A program made the translations under genes and the position numbers. Below the pieces are notes generated by a model. The model worked only from the letters and a program-made list of their open reading frames with translations, had not been told where the DNA came from and did not search any database. A stretch of 33,655 nt of DNA from an uncultured Oscillospiraceae bacterium (GTDB lineage Bacteria; Bacillota; Clostridia; Oscillospirales; Oscillospiraceae): the NCBI GenBank assembly GCA_947631865.1, contig CANRNF010000030.1:1-33655 (forward strand), in the 5' to 3' direction. Shown piece by piece: positions 1 through 8,293 of this stretch. Position 1 is the first letter of the stretch, and each line of letters opens with the position of its first letter.

Positions 1-707
1 GCGCCGGAGATCTCCTCGGGGGACAGCTCCATGGTCTCGAAGTACTTCTCCATCAGCTCCTCGCTGGTCTCGGCGGCGGACTCGGCAAGCTCGGTGTACA
101 GCTCGTCCAGCCGGCCGCTCATGGCGTCGGGAACGGGGATCTCCACACGCTTCTTGCCGTCCATCTTGTAGGCCTTGCGGGTGACCACATCCACGATGCC
201 CACGTACTTGTCGCCGTCCTTGATGGGGGCGGTCATGGCGCAGACGGAGCTGCCGAACCGCTCACGCAGGCCGTCGAAGGTCTTGTCGAAGTCGGCGTGC
301 TCCTCGTCCAGCTTGGAGATATAGAAGGCCCGGGGCTTGTTGGCGTCCCGCAGGTATTTCCAGCTCTTCTCAGCGCCTACGTTCACACCCTCCTTGGCGG
401 CCACGCAGATGACGCCGATATCGGCCACGCGCAGCGCCTGGTACACCTCGCCGGCAAAATCGAAGAAGCCCGGGGTGTCGATGATGTTGATCTTGTGGCC
501 CTGCCAGTTGGCGTACATGGTGGCGGCAGAGATACTGATCTGGCGGCGGATCTCCTCGGGGTCGTAGTCGGAGACAGTGTTGCCGTCGGTGATCTTGCCC
601 TGGCGGTCAGTCATGCCCGCCACGGACAGGATGTTCTCCGCGAAGGAGGTCTTGCCGTTGGTGCCGTGGCCCAGCAGGCAGATGTTGCGGATGTTTTTCA
701 TTTCCAT
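1..707 (-). CDS. Elongation factor G-like translational GTPase (5' part, runs off window)
   Basis: The first 235 codons of an EF-G-type GTPase are visible; the rest lies beyond base 1. Seen: the P-loop GHGTNGKT at residues ~12-19, a switch I segment with RRQISISA, the G3 motif DTPG, and a G4 position reading SKLD where canonical EF-G has NKxD. EF-G family proteins drive ribosomal translocation or recycling with GTP. The SKLD variant and the divergent N-terminus suggest the FusA-like paralogue common in Clostridia rather than the main EF-G in a str operon, and no rpsL/rpsG/tuf neighbours are seen. The start at 707 is chosen because AAGGAG lies 10 nt upstream; the second ATG, two codons in, has no better site. 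A near-consensus sigma-A promoter lies at 771-799, so the gene is probably transcribed alone. Confidence 0.88.
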   Translation of the reverse strand, partial: MEMKNIRNICLLGHGTNGKTSFAENILSVAGMTDRQGKITDGNTVSDYDPEEIRRQISISAATMYANWQGHKINIIDTPGFFDFAGEVYQALRVADIGVICVAAKEGVNVGAEKSWKYLRDANKPRAFYISKLDEEHADFDKTFDGLRERFGSSVCAMTAPIKDGDKYVGIVDVVTRKAYKMDGKKRVEIPVPDAMSGRLDELYTELAESAAETSEELMEKYFETMELSPEEISG

Positions 708-770
708 AGGTGCTGCTCTCCTTATATCAGATACGATTTCTAAAGTTGGATAGGCGTTTCACAAATATCT

Positions 771-799
771 ATTATACACGATTGGGAAATCCTTGGCAA
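771..799 (-). promoter_or_regulatory. Sigma-A promoter of the EF-G-like gene
   Basis: On the minus strand TTGCCA (794-799) is followed by a 17-nt spacer and TATAAT (771-776). This is one mismatch in the -35 and a perfect -10. It predicts a 5' leader of roughly 60 nt before the ATG at 707. Confidence 0.75.
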
Positions 800-825
800 C
801 CCATTTATTTGGCCCTTTTTGGCCC

Positions 826-3090
826 TCAGCGGCTCTGGCCAAAGGCCAGGATGACCACCGGCAGGGCCCAGAGGAACATGTACATGAGCACGTTGCCCGC
901 CGTGGCCGTGTCGTAGGAGCCGGCCCGGAACAGAAGGAACATGGTGATCATGCCGATGACCGTTCCCAGAAGGGAGATGACCGCGCCGGCGCGGCTGGCG
1001 GCATAGAGCTTCCGACCGGCCTCCGCCGCGTCCACCAGGGGGCCCATGCCCGGCCGGGACAGCACCGCCGCCACAGGGCCGGGCTGCTCCTGCCGGGAGA
1101 AGACACGATAACGGTCCCGGAAGGGCGGGAAGTTGAAGTTATCCGTGGGCATACGGAACAGCTGGCGTATCATCAGGGGGGTGATGTTGAAGTCCCGGAT
1201 GGCGAAGATGGGCTGGGTGCGGCCGGACAGGAGGGTCACCAGCGCCTCCTGGACGCTGGACACGGGGATGTAGTCCAAAGTGAACACGCCCACCAGCTCG
1301 CCGCTGAGAGCCGTGCACACAGCGTTTTTCACCACCATGTTCTGGGGAAGGCGGATGCCCATCAGGTTCATGAACCCGGCGGAACCCACCAGTACCTGCT
1401 CGCCGTTCACCCGGGCGGACAGGCCGCCGCCCTCGTGGATGCGGAACTCCTCCGGCTGGACCAGGGAGTACTTGCGCCGCTCTATGAGCTCCATGAATAC
1501 CCCGGAAACGCCGCTGCCGGAGGCCAGGAGCATGCTGGCGGTGCAGGAGATCACCTTGTCCACCAGGGCGCCCTCCAGGATGCTGATGCTGCTGAATTTG
1601 ATGTTCCCGGGCGGGAACAGGTCCTCGTCAAAGATGACCACCCGCTTGGTCCGGCCGATATCGGCGGCGCCGGCATAGCCCGCCACGGCGGCGCCGGACA
1701 GCTGGAGCTTCCGGGCGAGCATGGAATAGGGCAGGGGGAAGCTCAAAAAGGCCGTGAAGGAGGCGCTGACCGCCATGAGGGCGGAGAAGGTGTGCAGGAA
1801 GAGAGAGCCCATGTTCCCCAGAGAGGACACCACCGCCAGCAGCAGGGACGCCAGCAGCAGCAGAGGTGACGCGGTGGCGTACAGGCCCTGGCAGAAGTCC
1901 GGCTCCTCGGTGCGGTGGACCACACCGTCCAGGCCCCGCGGGACCCGGCTCAGGAAACGGCCGCCCCGGTTCGTCTCCCCGGCGGCCAGCACGGTGGGGG
2001 TCTTGGAGATGGCCGCCATGCGCATGGTCCGGGCCCGGGCCACGCAGGTGAGCTTTTCTCCCCAGAGGGCGGCGGTCAGGGAGAAGGCGCCCAAGGCGCA
2101 GAAGGGCATGGTCCCGCCCTGGCCGAAGGTCACGAGGGCGCTGTCCACGAAGCTCAGAAGAGCTGAGACGCAGGCCAGGGATTCCGCCCTGGGCTGCAGG
2201 GCCAGCAGCTGCCGCAGGCCCGCCACGAAAATGTCCAGGGACGAGAGCATCACCGTGAGCAGCAGGATCATGGACACGGCCGCCTGGGTCTGCAGGCTCT
2301 TTCCCAAGATGCCCGCCATGGGCAGGCGGAGGCTGATCCAGGCCAGGACGATGCACAGAAATACGCATACCTTCAGCCGGAAGCGGATGCTCTTCACCTG
2401 GCCGGCATAGAACTTGTGGGCCTTTTTGGGGGAGACCTCGTCGGCGGCGTCGTATTCCTCCGGGTCGGGCCAGTTGGCAGCCTCGGCCTTCTGCAGCTCC
2501 TTTCGGGCGGCGCGGGTGGCGAAATACCGGGCCAGAGGGGTCAGGAAGCGGTCCTTGAAGGAGGGCTTTTCCTCCGGGGGAACGTCGTCAGACCGCCGGA
2601 CACGGCGGCGGGGACGCTCGTCGGTTACGGGTCCTTCCTCCGGGATGGGGGCGGTTTCTTCCTCAGGCTCCTCCTCGGGTCCCTCCTCCGGGGCAGGCTC
2701 GTCCTCGCCGGGCATGTCCACATCCACGGTGATGACGCCCTCCGGGGAGATGTGCACCCGGGGCTTTTTGGGTGGCGGGGACTCCTCAGCGGGAGCGCTT
2801 TCGCCTTCCTCCGGTGCCGGCTCATCGTCCTCCAGAAGGTCCCCCAGGCCCTTGGCGTCAAAGTCCAGGACAGAGGAGCCGCCCCGCTGGCTGATGGTCT
2901 CGCCCAGGGCCTCCATAACGATCTGCCGGGACCGCTGGGCGATGGCCTCCGCCGCCTTCGCGGGCTGAACGGGGGACGGGCCGCCGCTGGCGGGCTTGGC
3001 CGCCGCACGGTCCCGGTAGCTGTCCAGGATGGAGTCCAGGGAGTACTCCCCAAAATCCGGCAATAGGTTGTCCAGATAGTGGTCACTCAT
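826..3090 (-). CDS. Degenerate (pseudo) P-type ATPase-like membrane protein
   Basis: 754 residues. Residues 1-215 are acidic and proline-rich, low complexity and probably cytosolic. Several hydrophobic segments follow (~235-255, ~262-290, ~310-345, ~410-455), and a last pair lies near the C-terminus. The order after the ~450 segment follows heavy-metal P-type ATPases: a Pro-containing helix (FPLPYS), a stretch equivalent to the region before the phosphorylation loop, and a P/N-like domain. The DKTGT signature, however, reads FDEDLFP, and neither a TGD-like nor a GDGxND hinge motif is found (the region reads RPGMGPLVD). The protein is therefore unlikely to be a working pump; a regulatory or scaffold role is inference only. 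The ATG overlaps the rlmB stop as ATGA, implying translational coupling. An ancient unrelated membrane protein is the alternative. Confidence 0.7.
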   Translation of the reverse strand: MSDHYLDNLLPDFGEYSLDSILDSYRDRAAAKPASGGPSPVQPAKAAEAIAQRSRQIVMEALGETISQRGGSSVLDFDAKGLGDLLEDDEPAPEEGESAPAEESPPPKKPRVHISPEGVITVDVDMPGEDEPAPEEGPEEEPEEETAPIPEEGPVTDERPRRRVRRSDDVPPEEKPSFKDRFLTPLARYFATRAARKELQKAEAANWPDPEEYDAADEVSPKKAHKFYAGQVKSIRFRLKVCVFLCIVLAWISLRLPMAGILGKSLQTQAAVSMILLLTVMLSSLDIFVAGLRQLLALQPRAESLACVSALLSFVDSALVTFGQGGTMPFCALGAFSLTAALWGEKLTCVARARTMRMAAISKTPTVLAAGETNRGGRFLSRVPRGLDGVVHRTEEPDFCQGLYATASPLLLLASLLLAVVSSLGNMGSLFLHTFSALMAVSASFTAFLSFPLPYSMLARKLQLSGAAVAGYAGAADIGRTKRVVIFDEDLFPPGNIKFSSISILEGALVDKVISCTASMLLASGSGVSGVFMELIERRKYSLVQPEEFRIHEGGGLSARVNGEQVLVGSAGFMNLMGIRLPQNMVVKNAVCTALSGELVGVFTLDYIPVSSVQEALVTLLSGRTQPIFAIRDFNITPLMIRQLFRMPTDNFNFPPFRDRYRVFSRQEQPGPVAAVLSRPGMGPLVDAAEAGRKLYAASRAGAVISLLGTVIGMITMFLLFRAGSYDTATAGNVLMYMFLWALPVVILAFGQSR

Positions 3091-3824
3091 TGGCGCTGTC
3101 TGACGATCTCATAGAGAAGGACCGCCGCGGCGGCGGCGGCGTTCAGGGAGTTCACCTTCCCCATGAGCGGGATGTCCATGACGAAATCGCACTCTTCGCG
3201 CACCAGACGGCTCATGCCGGCGCCCTCCGAGCCGATCACGAGACAGACCGGTCCTTTCATATCCGTTTTCCAAAGGGGGCTGCCGCCCCCCGCCTCGGCG
3301 CCGAAGATCCAAAGGCCCCGCTCCTTCATGGTGTGGAGCGCGGCGGTCAGGTTCGGCACTCGGGCCACCAGCATGTGCTCGGCGGCGCCGGCGCTGGTCT
3401 TGTCCGCGGCGGCGGTGAGCCCGGCGCTGCGGTGCTTGGGCAGGACGACGCCGTGGGCACCGGCGCACTCGGCGCAGCGGATGACGGCCCCCAGGTTCCG
3501 GGGGTCCTCTATGCCGTCGCAGACCACCACGAAGGGGTCCTGGCCCAGCTCTTCGGCGTGGGCGAGGATGTCCTCCAGGGTACAGTAGGCCCGGGCGGCG
3601 GCCACGGCGATCACGCCCTGGTGGGCGTGGGTCTGGCTCATGGCGTCCAGTTTCCGCCGGTCGCAGTCCGTCACGGTCACGCCGGCATTTTTCGCGCTGG
3701 CGGCGATGAAGGCCAGGGCCTTATCGGCGCTTCCCCGGGCAAGGAACACCTTGTCCAGGGGACGACCCGCCCGGATGGCCTCCATGACGGCGTTTTTTCC
3801 CTCTATAATGTTTTCTTCCGACAT
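3087..3824 (-). CDS. rlmB: 23S rRNA (guanosine-2'-O)-methyltransferase RlmB (TrmH/SpoU family)
   Basis: 245 residues, a usual length for RlmB. The N-terminal part is the RNA-binding substrate domain (IIEGKNAVMEA). The SPOUT catalytic domain shows motif 1 around DPRNLGAVIR, motif 2 IGSEGAGMS, and motif 3 IPLMGKVNSLNAA, which together form the knotted SAM site. The family methylates the ribose of G2251 in 23S rRNA. The family-like start MSEENIIEG at 3824 is preferred; two upstream in-frame ATGs exist (3830, 3851). No Shine-Dalgarno is visible, and a TATAAT lies only 4 nt before the 3830 ATG, so the transcript may be nearly leaderless. The gene is coupled by a 4-nt overlap to the pseudo-ATPase gene downstream. 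Confidence 0.92.
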   Translation of the reverse strand: MSEENIIEGKNAVMEAIRAGRPLDKVFLARGSADKALAFIAASAKNAGVTVTDCDRRKLDAMSQTHAHQGVIAVAAARAYCTLEDILAHAEELGQDPFVVVCDGIEDPRNLGAVIRCAECAGAHGVVLPKHRSAGLTAAADKTSAGAAEHMLVARVPNLTAALHTMKERGLWIFGAEAGGGSPLWKTDMKGPVCLVIGSEGAGMSRLVREECDFVMDIPLMGKVNSLNAAAAAAVLLYEIVRQRQ

Positions 3825-3927
3825 ATTCATACAGATTATACTATAGCACAAATATTCCTATTTTAAAAGGGAAATCCACGCCTTTGCCAAAAAATACTCA
3901 GGATGGCCGGACATGGGTAAAATGGTA

Positions 3928-3956
3928 TGGACTTTAATTGAAAAAAAGGGTATGAT
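3928..3956 (+). promoter_or_regulatory. Possible sigma-A promoter of the rhomboid-like gene
   Basis: TGGACT (3928-3933), a 17-nt spacer and TATGAT (3951-3956). The predicted transcription start falls at about 3963, inside the ribosome site of the next gene, giving an unusually short leader. That makes this call tentative. Confidence 0.4.
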
Positions 3957-3974
3957 TGACGGGAGGTGATGGCA

Positions 3975-4847
3975 TTGAGATCCCTGAATAAGAGGATAGA
4001 CCGGTTCTGCATGAACCACCCCGGGTTCGGACTGCACAATCTGATGATCTTCGTGGTCATCGGACAGGTCATCGTGTGGCTGTTCAGCATGATGGACCGG
4101 ACCGGGACACTGGTGCAGTACCTCTATTTCAACCCGGCCCTGTTCCTGCGGGGGCAGGTGTGGCGCATCGTCACGTTCGTGCTGGTGCCCTATGACTCGT
4201 CGCTGCTGTTTTTCGCCATTGCCCTGTATTTTTATTACTTCATCGGCAGCAGCCTGGAATCGGCCTGGGGCACGCCCCGGTTCAACATCTACTACTTCAG
4301 CGGCATGCTCCTCACGGCCCTGTATTCCCTCTTGTACTACGTGCTCACCAAGCGGATCGTGGTGGCCACGTCGGCCTATCTGAACCTGTCGCTGTTTTTC
4401 GCCTTCGCCACCCTGTGGCCGGAGCAGCGGGTGCTGCTGTTCTTCTTCATCCCCATCAAGATCAAGTGGCTGGCCTGGGTGGACGCGGCCATGTTCTTCA
4501 TCGCCATCGTCACCTACATCGGCCAGGGGCTCATCGGCCTCGCGCTGGTGCCGGTGGTGGCCATGCTGAACTACCTGGTGTTCTGCGGGTCGTGGCTTTT
4601 CGATTTCTTCCGGCCCTCCCACGCCCGGGCGAAGGCGGCCCAGCGGGTCAAGACCATCCAGTTCAAGCAGGCCGCGAAAAAAGTCCAGCAGGAGCAGAAG
4701 GCCCAGGGCTACACCAGAAAATGCGACGTGTGCGGCCGGACGGACCGGGACTATCCGGACCTGGAATTCCGCTATTGCAGCCGGTGCGCGGGCTATCACT
4801 GCTTCTGCATCGACCACATCAACAGCCATATCCATTTCACCGAGTGA
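3975..4847 (+). CDS. Rhomboid-fold membrane protein, probably non-catalytic, with C-terminal Cys/His tail
   Basis: 290 residues from the TTG. GGGAGG at 3961-3966 lies only 2 nt before the ATG at 3969 but 8 nt before this TTG, so TTG is the better start. About six hydrophobic segments span residues ~20-215. Alignment by eye to rhomboid proteases places ATSA where the GxSG serine motif should be, and the TM6 histidine region reads ALVPVVAMLN with no histidine. Proteolysis is therefore unlikely. The tail (residues ~249-290) has two CxxC pairs about 16 residues apart, then HCFC and further histidines, which resembles a zinc-binding finger. The next gene begins 37 nt downstream and may be co-transcribed. 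The function is unknown; membrane protein binding or quality control is inference. Confidence 0.72.
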   Translation: MRSLNKRIDRFCMNHPGFGLHNLMIFVVIGQVIVWLFSMMDRTGTLVQYLYFNPALFLRGQVWRIVTFVLVPYDSSLLFFAIALYFYYFIGSSLESAWGTPRFNIYYFSGMLLTALYSLLYYVLTKRIVVATSAYLNLSLFFAFATLWPEQRVLLFFFIPIKIKWLAWVDAAMFFIAIVTYIGQGLIGLALVPVVAMLNYLVFCGSWLFDFFRPSHARAKAAQRVKTIQFKQAAKKVQQEQKAQGYTRKCDVCGRTDRDYPDLEFRYCSRCAGYHCFCIDHINSHIHFTE

Positions 4848-4883
4848 GAGACCCCATCTCATCAAAGAAATGAAGGGAACGCA

Positions 4884-6587
4884 TTGAAACGTAAGACGAT
4901 CGTGATAAAGGCCCTGGCGCTGCTGGTGCTGCTGGTGGGCCTGGGCGGGCTTGCGCGCGCCGCGAAGGGGCGGCTGACCGGGCAGGCCGTGCCCGCTATG
5001 GGCGGCACGGCGGAGGTGTCGGAGAAGTCCGTATCCCCCACGATGCCTCCCACGCCCACCCCCGTGCCCACGCCGCCGGCAGAATTTACGCCGGAGCGGC
5101 GGATCTCCGACGTCATCACCTCCACCGCCTATATGGTCAATGGAGAGGAGACAGGGAGCTATCAGGCGGACAGTGACCACATCATGGACTTTCTGGGGCC
5201 GGAGGATTACGCGAAGGTGACCGGCATCGTCACCTTCCGGGGCAACAATTTCCGGAACAGCTCCTCCTTTGGCACCGCGGCGCTGAACGCGGCGGTGTTC
5301 GGGGACTACTGGACCGTGACCACCGGCGGCATGTCCGGCGGCGGCACCTACTGGGGCGGCAGCGGCTGGACAGGCCAGCCCTTGGCCGTCCAGTGGCCGG
5401 AGAGCACCAAAAAGATCATGAATATGTACGACTGGGCCAAGGAGAAGGACGGCCTGGTGGAGGTCATATACGCCACGTTGGCGGGGCGGGTGTACTTCAT
5501 CGATCTGGAGACCGGGGAGAAGACCCGGGACTCCATCTACCTGGGCTATCCCTTCAAGGGGGCCGGGTCCATCGACCCCCGGGGGTACCCCCTCATGTAC
5601 CTGGGCGGCGGCGTGTCCGGAGAGGGAACGCCCCGGATCATGATCGTGAGCCTCATCGACGGGGAGGTGCTCTACACCACCGGCAACGGCGACCCCTTCG
5701 CCCCCCGGGAGTGGAGCGCCTGGGACAGCTCCGCCCTGGTGGATGCCGAAACGGACCAGCTCATCTACCCCGGCGAGAACGGCGTGCTCTATGTCATAGA
5801 CCTGAACAGCCAGTATGACGAGGCCGCCGGCACCATATCCATCGACCCGCAGGAGGTCAAGTTCACCTATACCTCCTCCACGGCGGACAAGTATTACTAC
5901 GGCATGGAGGACAGCGCCATCGCCTGGCGGGGCTACCTGTTCATCGCCGACAACGGCGGTGACTTCCTGTGCATAGACCTGAACACCCTCCAGATCGTGT
6001 GGCACTTCGACTGCCTGGACGACACCAACTGCACCGGCGTGCTGGAGGTGGACGAGACGGGCCACCCCTATATCTATCTCAGTACCTCCTACCACCTGGG
6101 GTGGCGGGGCTGGAACGCCCTGGAGATACCTATCTGGAAGATCGACGCGGTCACGGGCAAGGAGGTATGGCACCACAGCTATGACTGCCACTCCATAGCC
6201 GACCTGTCCGGCGGCGTGCAGGGGTCCCTGTCCCTGGGCACGGGACCGCTGGAGGGGCTGCTCTATGTATCCGTGGCCCGGTATCCAAACGTGGAGGACG
6301 GCACATTGGTGGCCCTGGACACCGAGACAGGGGATGAGGTCTGGACCTACCATTCCGACAGCTACTCCTGGTCCACGCCCGTCACCTTCTACGATACGGA
6401 CGGCAACGGCTATGTGCTGTACTGCTCCTGCATCAATGGGAGCATGTATATGCTGGACGGCCTGACGGGGGAGCTTTGCGACGAGTTCTACTTCGGTGTC
6501 ACCACCGAGGCCACGCCCATCGTCTGGAACAACACCGTGGTCATAGGCACCAGGGGCGAAAAGATATACGGCATCACCCTGGGGTGA
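4884..6587 (+). CDS. Secreted or membrane-anchored PQQ-like beta-propeller repeat protein
   Basis: 567 residues. A basic start (MKRKTIVIK) and a hydrophobic segment at ~8-28 form a signal anchor. A proline/threonine linker (~50-70) follows, then a long domain with repeated blades of the type YxIDLxTGE and LYVIDLN, plus IWKIDAVTGKEVW and VALDTETGDEVW. These are PQQ-dehydrogenase-like or WD40-like propeller repeats without dehydrogenase motifs. Such proteins usually act as extracytoplasmic scaffolds or ligand binders. The TTG at 4884 is the start, with GAAGGGAA a few bases upstream; the nearest ATG (4870) is out of frame and stops at once. The gene follows the rhomboid-like gene by 37 nt and ends at a hairpin shared with the convergent deacetylase gene. 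The ligand cannot be told from the sequence. Confidence 0.82.
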   Translation: MKRKTIVIKALALLVLLVGLGGLARAAKGRLTGQAVPAMGGTAEVSEKSVSPTMPPTPTPVPTPPAEFTPERRISDVITSTAYMVNGEETGSYQADSDHIMDFLGPEDYAKVTGIVTFRGNNFRNSSSFGTAALNAAVFGDYWTVTTGGMSGGGTYWGGSGWTGQPLAVQWPESTKKIMNMYDWAKEKDGLVEVIYATLAGRVYFIDLETGEKTRDSIYLGYPFKGAGSIDPRGYPLMYLGGGVSGEGTPRIMIVSLIDGEVLYTTGNGDPFAPREWSAWDSSALVDAETDQLIYPGENGVLYVIDLNSQYDEAAGTISIDPQEVKFTYTSSTADKYYYGMEDSAIAWRGYLFIADNGGDFLCIDLNTLQIVWHFDCLDDTNCTGVLEVDETGHPYIYLSTSYHLGWRGWNALEIPIWKIDAVTGKEVWHHSYDCHSIADLSGGVQGSLSLGTGPLEGLLYVSVARYPNVEDGTLVALDTETGDEVWTYHSDSYSWSTPVTFYDTDGNGYVLYCSCINGSMYMLDGLTGELCDEFYFGVTTEATPIVWNNTVVIGTRGEKIYGITLG

Positions 6588-6602
6588 ACCGACCGACAAA
6601 AT

Positions 6603-6638
6603 AAAACCCGGCCCGCGATGTTCGTCGTGGGCCGGTTT
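6603..6638. terminator. Hairpin between convergent genes, probable bidirectional terminator
   Basis: A G+C-rich inverted repeat, AACCCGGCCC... with ...GGGCCGGTTT around a short loop, has A-rich sequence on the left and a T-rich right edge. It lies between the propeller gene (plus) and the deacetylase gene (minus). Confidence 0.65.
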
Positions 6639-6651
6639 GATATATCCGGTG

Positions 6652-8190
6652 TCAGTTGGTGATGTTGGCGGTGATATACTGAGTGCCGGGGACGGGGGGC
6701 TTGCCGGTCTTGGCCTGGACAAGCTGGCTGACCGTGACCATCTGGTAACCCTTCTCCGCCAGGAAGGGGACGATGCGTTCAACGGCGTCCGCCGTGGACT
6801 CGTACACGTTGTGCATGAGGATGATGTCCCCGTCCTTCACGTGATCCATCACGGCCTTGCAGACGGAGTCGGCGTTCCGGCTCTTCCAGTCCTCGGTGTC
6901 GATGCTCCAGTAGAAGATGGGCATATGCTCGTCCACGCACACGCCCCGGATCAGGTCCGTGGTCATGCCGCCGGGGGAGCGGAACACCGTGGGCCGCTGG
7001 CCGCAGGCCTGCTCGATGGCGTCGTCGGCGCTGAGGATGTCGTCCGGGGTGACCTCGTCGCCGTAGTGGGCGTGGTCGTAGGTGTGACAGCCGATCTCAT
7101 GGCCCGCCTTCAGCATATCGGTGAGCTTTTCCGGCAGATCCGCCGAACGTATCCCGATCTGGAAGAAGGTGGCGTGGCCGCCGTATTCCTTCAGCGCGGC
7201 CAGGATGCGCTCGGTGCAGTCCTCGTAGTCCGGCCCGTCGTCAAAGGTGAGAGCTACCATGGGCTCGTCCACGCGGACGCCGGTCATGTCCGCCGCGCGG
7301 GCCGCGGTGATGGGCTCGGAGGAGGTCCAGCCGGAGTAGACCCGGGAATCGCCGTCCTGGATGAAGCTGCGGATGTTGAACATATACTGGGCGCCCTCCT
7401 GCAGGTCGGGGATGCTGAAGCCTCCGGCGTCGCTGGCTTTCGCGTCCAGGGTCTTCTCCTCGCCGGACACGTCGGCGTACTCCAGCTCATAGCCTCCGGC
7501 CCCACAGTCCTCCCAGGACAGGAGCACGCCGGTGCCGGAATTCAGCGCCGTCATGGCGCTCACGGCTTCCGGCAGGGTGTAGGCGGAGCAGGACACCGCC
7601 CGGCTGAGGCGCTTTCCGAAGAAGCTGTTCACGGCGGAGATGGAGTAGGTGTACCGGGTGGCGCTCTTGAGGCCGTCCACCACGTACTGGGGACCGTCCT
7701 CCGCGCTCACCTCCGCCAGAAGCTCGCCATCGCCGTCGAAAATATCATAGGCCTCTATGCCGCCGGCGCTCTTCCAGGAGAGCACCTGCCGGTCCGCGGC
7801 GGGGGAGGATATCTGAAAGTCCTTTACCCGGAAGACCAGGAGGTTGTGCAGGACGAACACCGCAGCGACGGCAAAAACAAGGGAAAGGCACAGGATGAGC
7901 CTCCTGCGGCGGCGCTTTTTGGCTATGGGGCGGTGCTTTTGGCCCGACGGGGCCTTTACCGGGACAGGTATGGGTTCGCTGGGTGCGGGGCGGCGTTTTG
8001 CGGCAACGCGCACCGGGGCGGCATGCCGGGCGGGCGCCTGGTGCCGGCCGGCGGGAGGCGTTCTGCGGCGCGTCCCGGCGGTCACGCTTACGCTCCGGCC
8101 CTGGCCGGCCGCACGGTCGTCGGGAAGGTCCGGCTCCTCCCGGTATTCTGAAAGATCGCTGTCGTGGCTGCTGCCTCTGTCCGCCGCCAT
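6652..8190 (-). CDS. Membrane-anchored polysaccharide deacetylase (NodB domain) with fibronectin III-like region
   Basis: 512 residues. Residues 1-97 are a basic, proline-rich cytoplasmic tail ending in a run of arginines, and 98-118 form one transmembrane helix. Residues ~125-300 hold two fibronectin III-like segments (SWKS...YDIF; LSWEDCG...YELEYAD). The NodB domain starts near 308 with all motifs: TFDDGP (315-320), HTYDH, RSPGG, DTEDW and ILMHN. The aspartate and histidines bind the metal for N- or O-deacetylation of a cell-wall polymer outside the membrane. The family includes peptidoglycan and chitooligosaccharide deacetylases, and the exact substrate is not shown. AGAGGA lies 6 nt before the ATG. 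Its own promoter is at 8232-8261. Confidence 0.92.
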   Translation of the reverse strand: MAADRGSSHDSDLSEYREEPDLPDDRAAGQGRSVSVTAGTRRRTPPAGRHQAPARHAAPVRVAAKRRPAPSEPIPVPVKAPSGQKHRPIAKKRRRRRLILCLSLVFAVAAVFVLHNLLVFRVKDFQISSPAADRQVLSWKSAGGIEAYDIFDGDGELLAEVSAEDGPQYVVDGLKSATRYTYSISAVNSFFGKRLSRAVSCSAYTLPEAVSAMTALNSGTGVLLSWEDCGAGGYELEYADVSGEEKTLDAKASDAGGFSIPDLQEGAQYMFNIRSFIQDGDSRVYSGWTSSEPITAARAADMTGVRVDEPMVALTFDDGPDYEDCTERILAALKEYGGHATFFQIGIRSADLPEKLTDMLKAGHEIGCHTYDHAHYGDEVTPDDILSADDAIEQACGQRPTVFRSPGGMTTDLIRGVCVDEHMPIFYWSIDTEDWKSRNADSVCKAVMDHVKDGDIILMHNVYESTADAVERIVPFLAEKGYQMVTVSQLVQAKTGKPPVPGTQYITANITN

Positions 8191-8231
8191 GTCTCATCCT
8201 CTTTTCTGCTTACGACCCTATTCTTTGAAAT

Positions 8232-8261
8232 AATATAGGATTTTATAGGCGGCGTTGTCAA
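8232..8261 (-). promoter_or_regulatory. Sigma-A promoter of the deacetylase gene
   Basis: On the minus strand TTGACA (8256-8261), an 18-nt spacer, then TATATT (8232-8237). The -35 is perfect and the -10 has one mismatch. Confidence 0.7.
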
Positions 8262-8293
8262 GGTTTTTCTTCCCACAGGAAAAGGAGACAATA

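Noticed and set aside
3858-6782. A 974-codon open frame on the minus strand across the rhomboid-like and propeller genes
   Set aside because: Low-complexity translation with no family resemblance, crossing two well-supported plus-strand genes and their terminator; a G+C-rich shadow.
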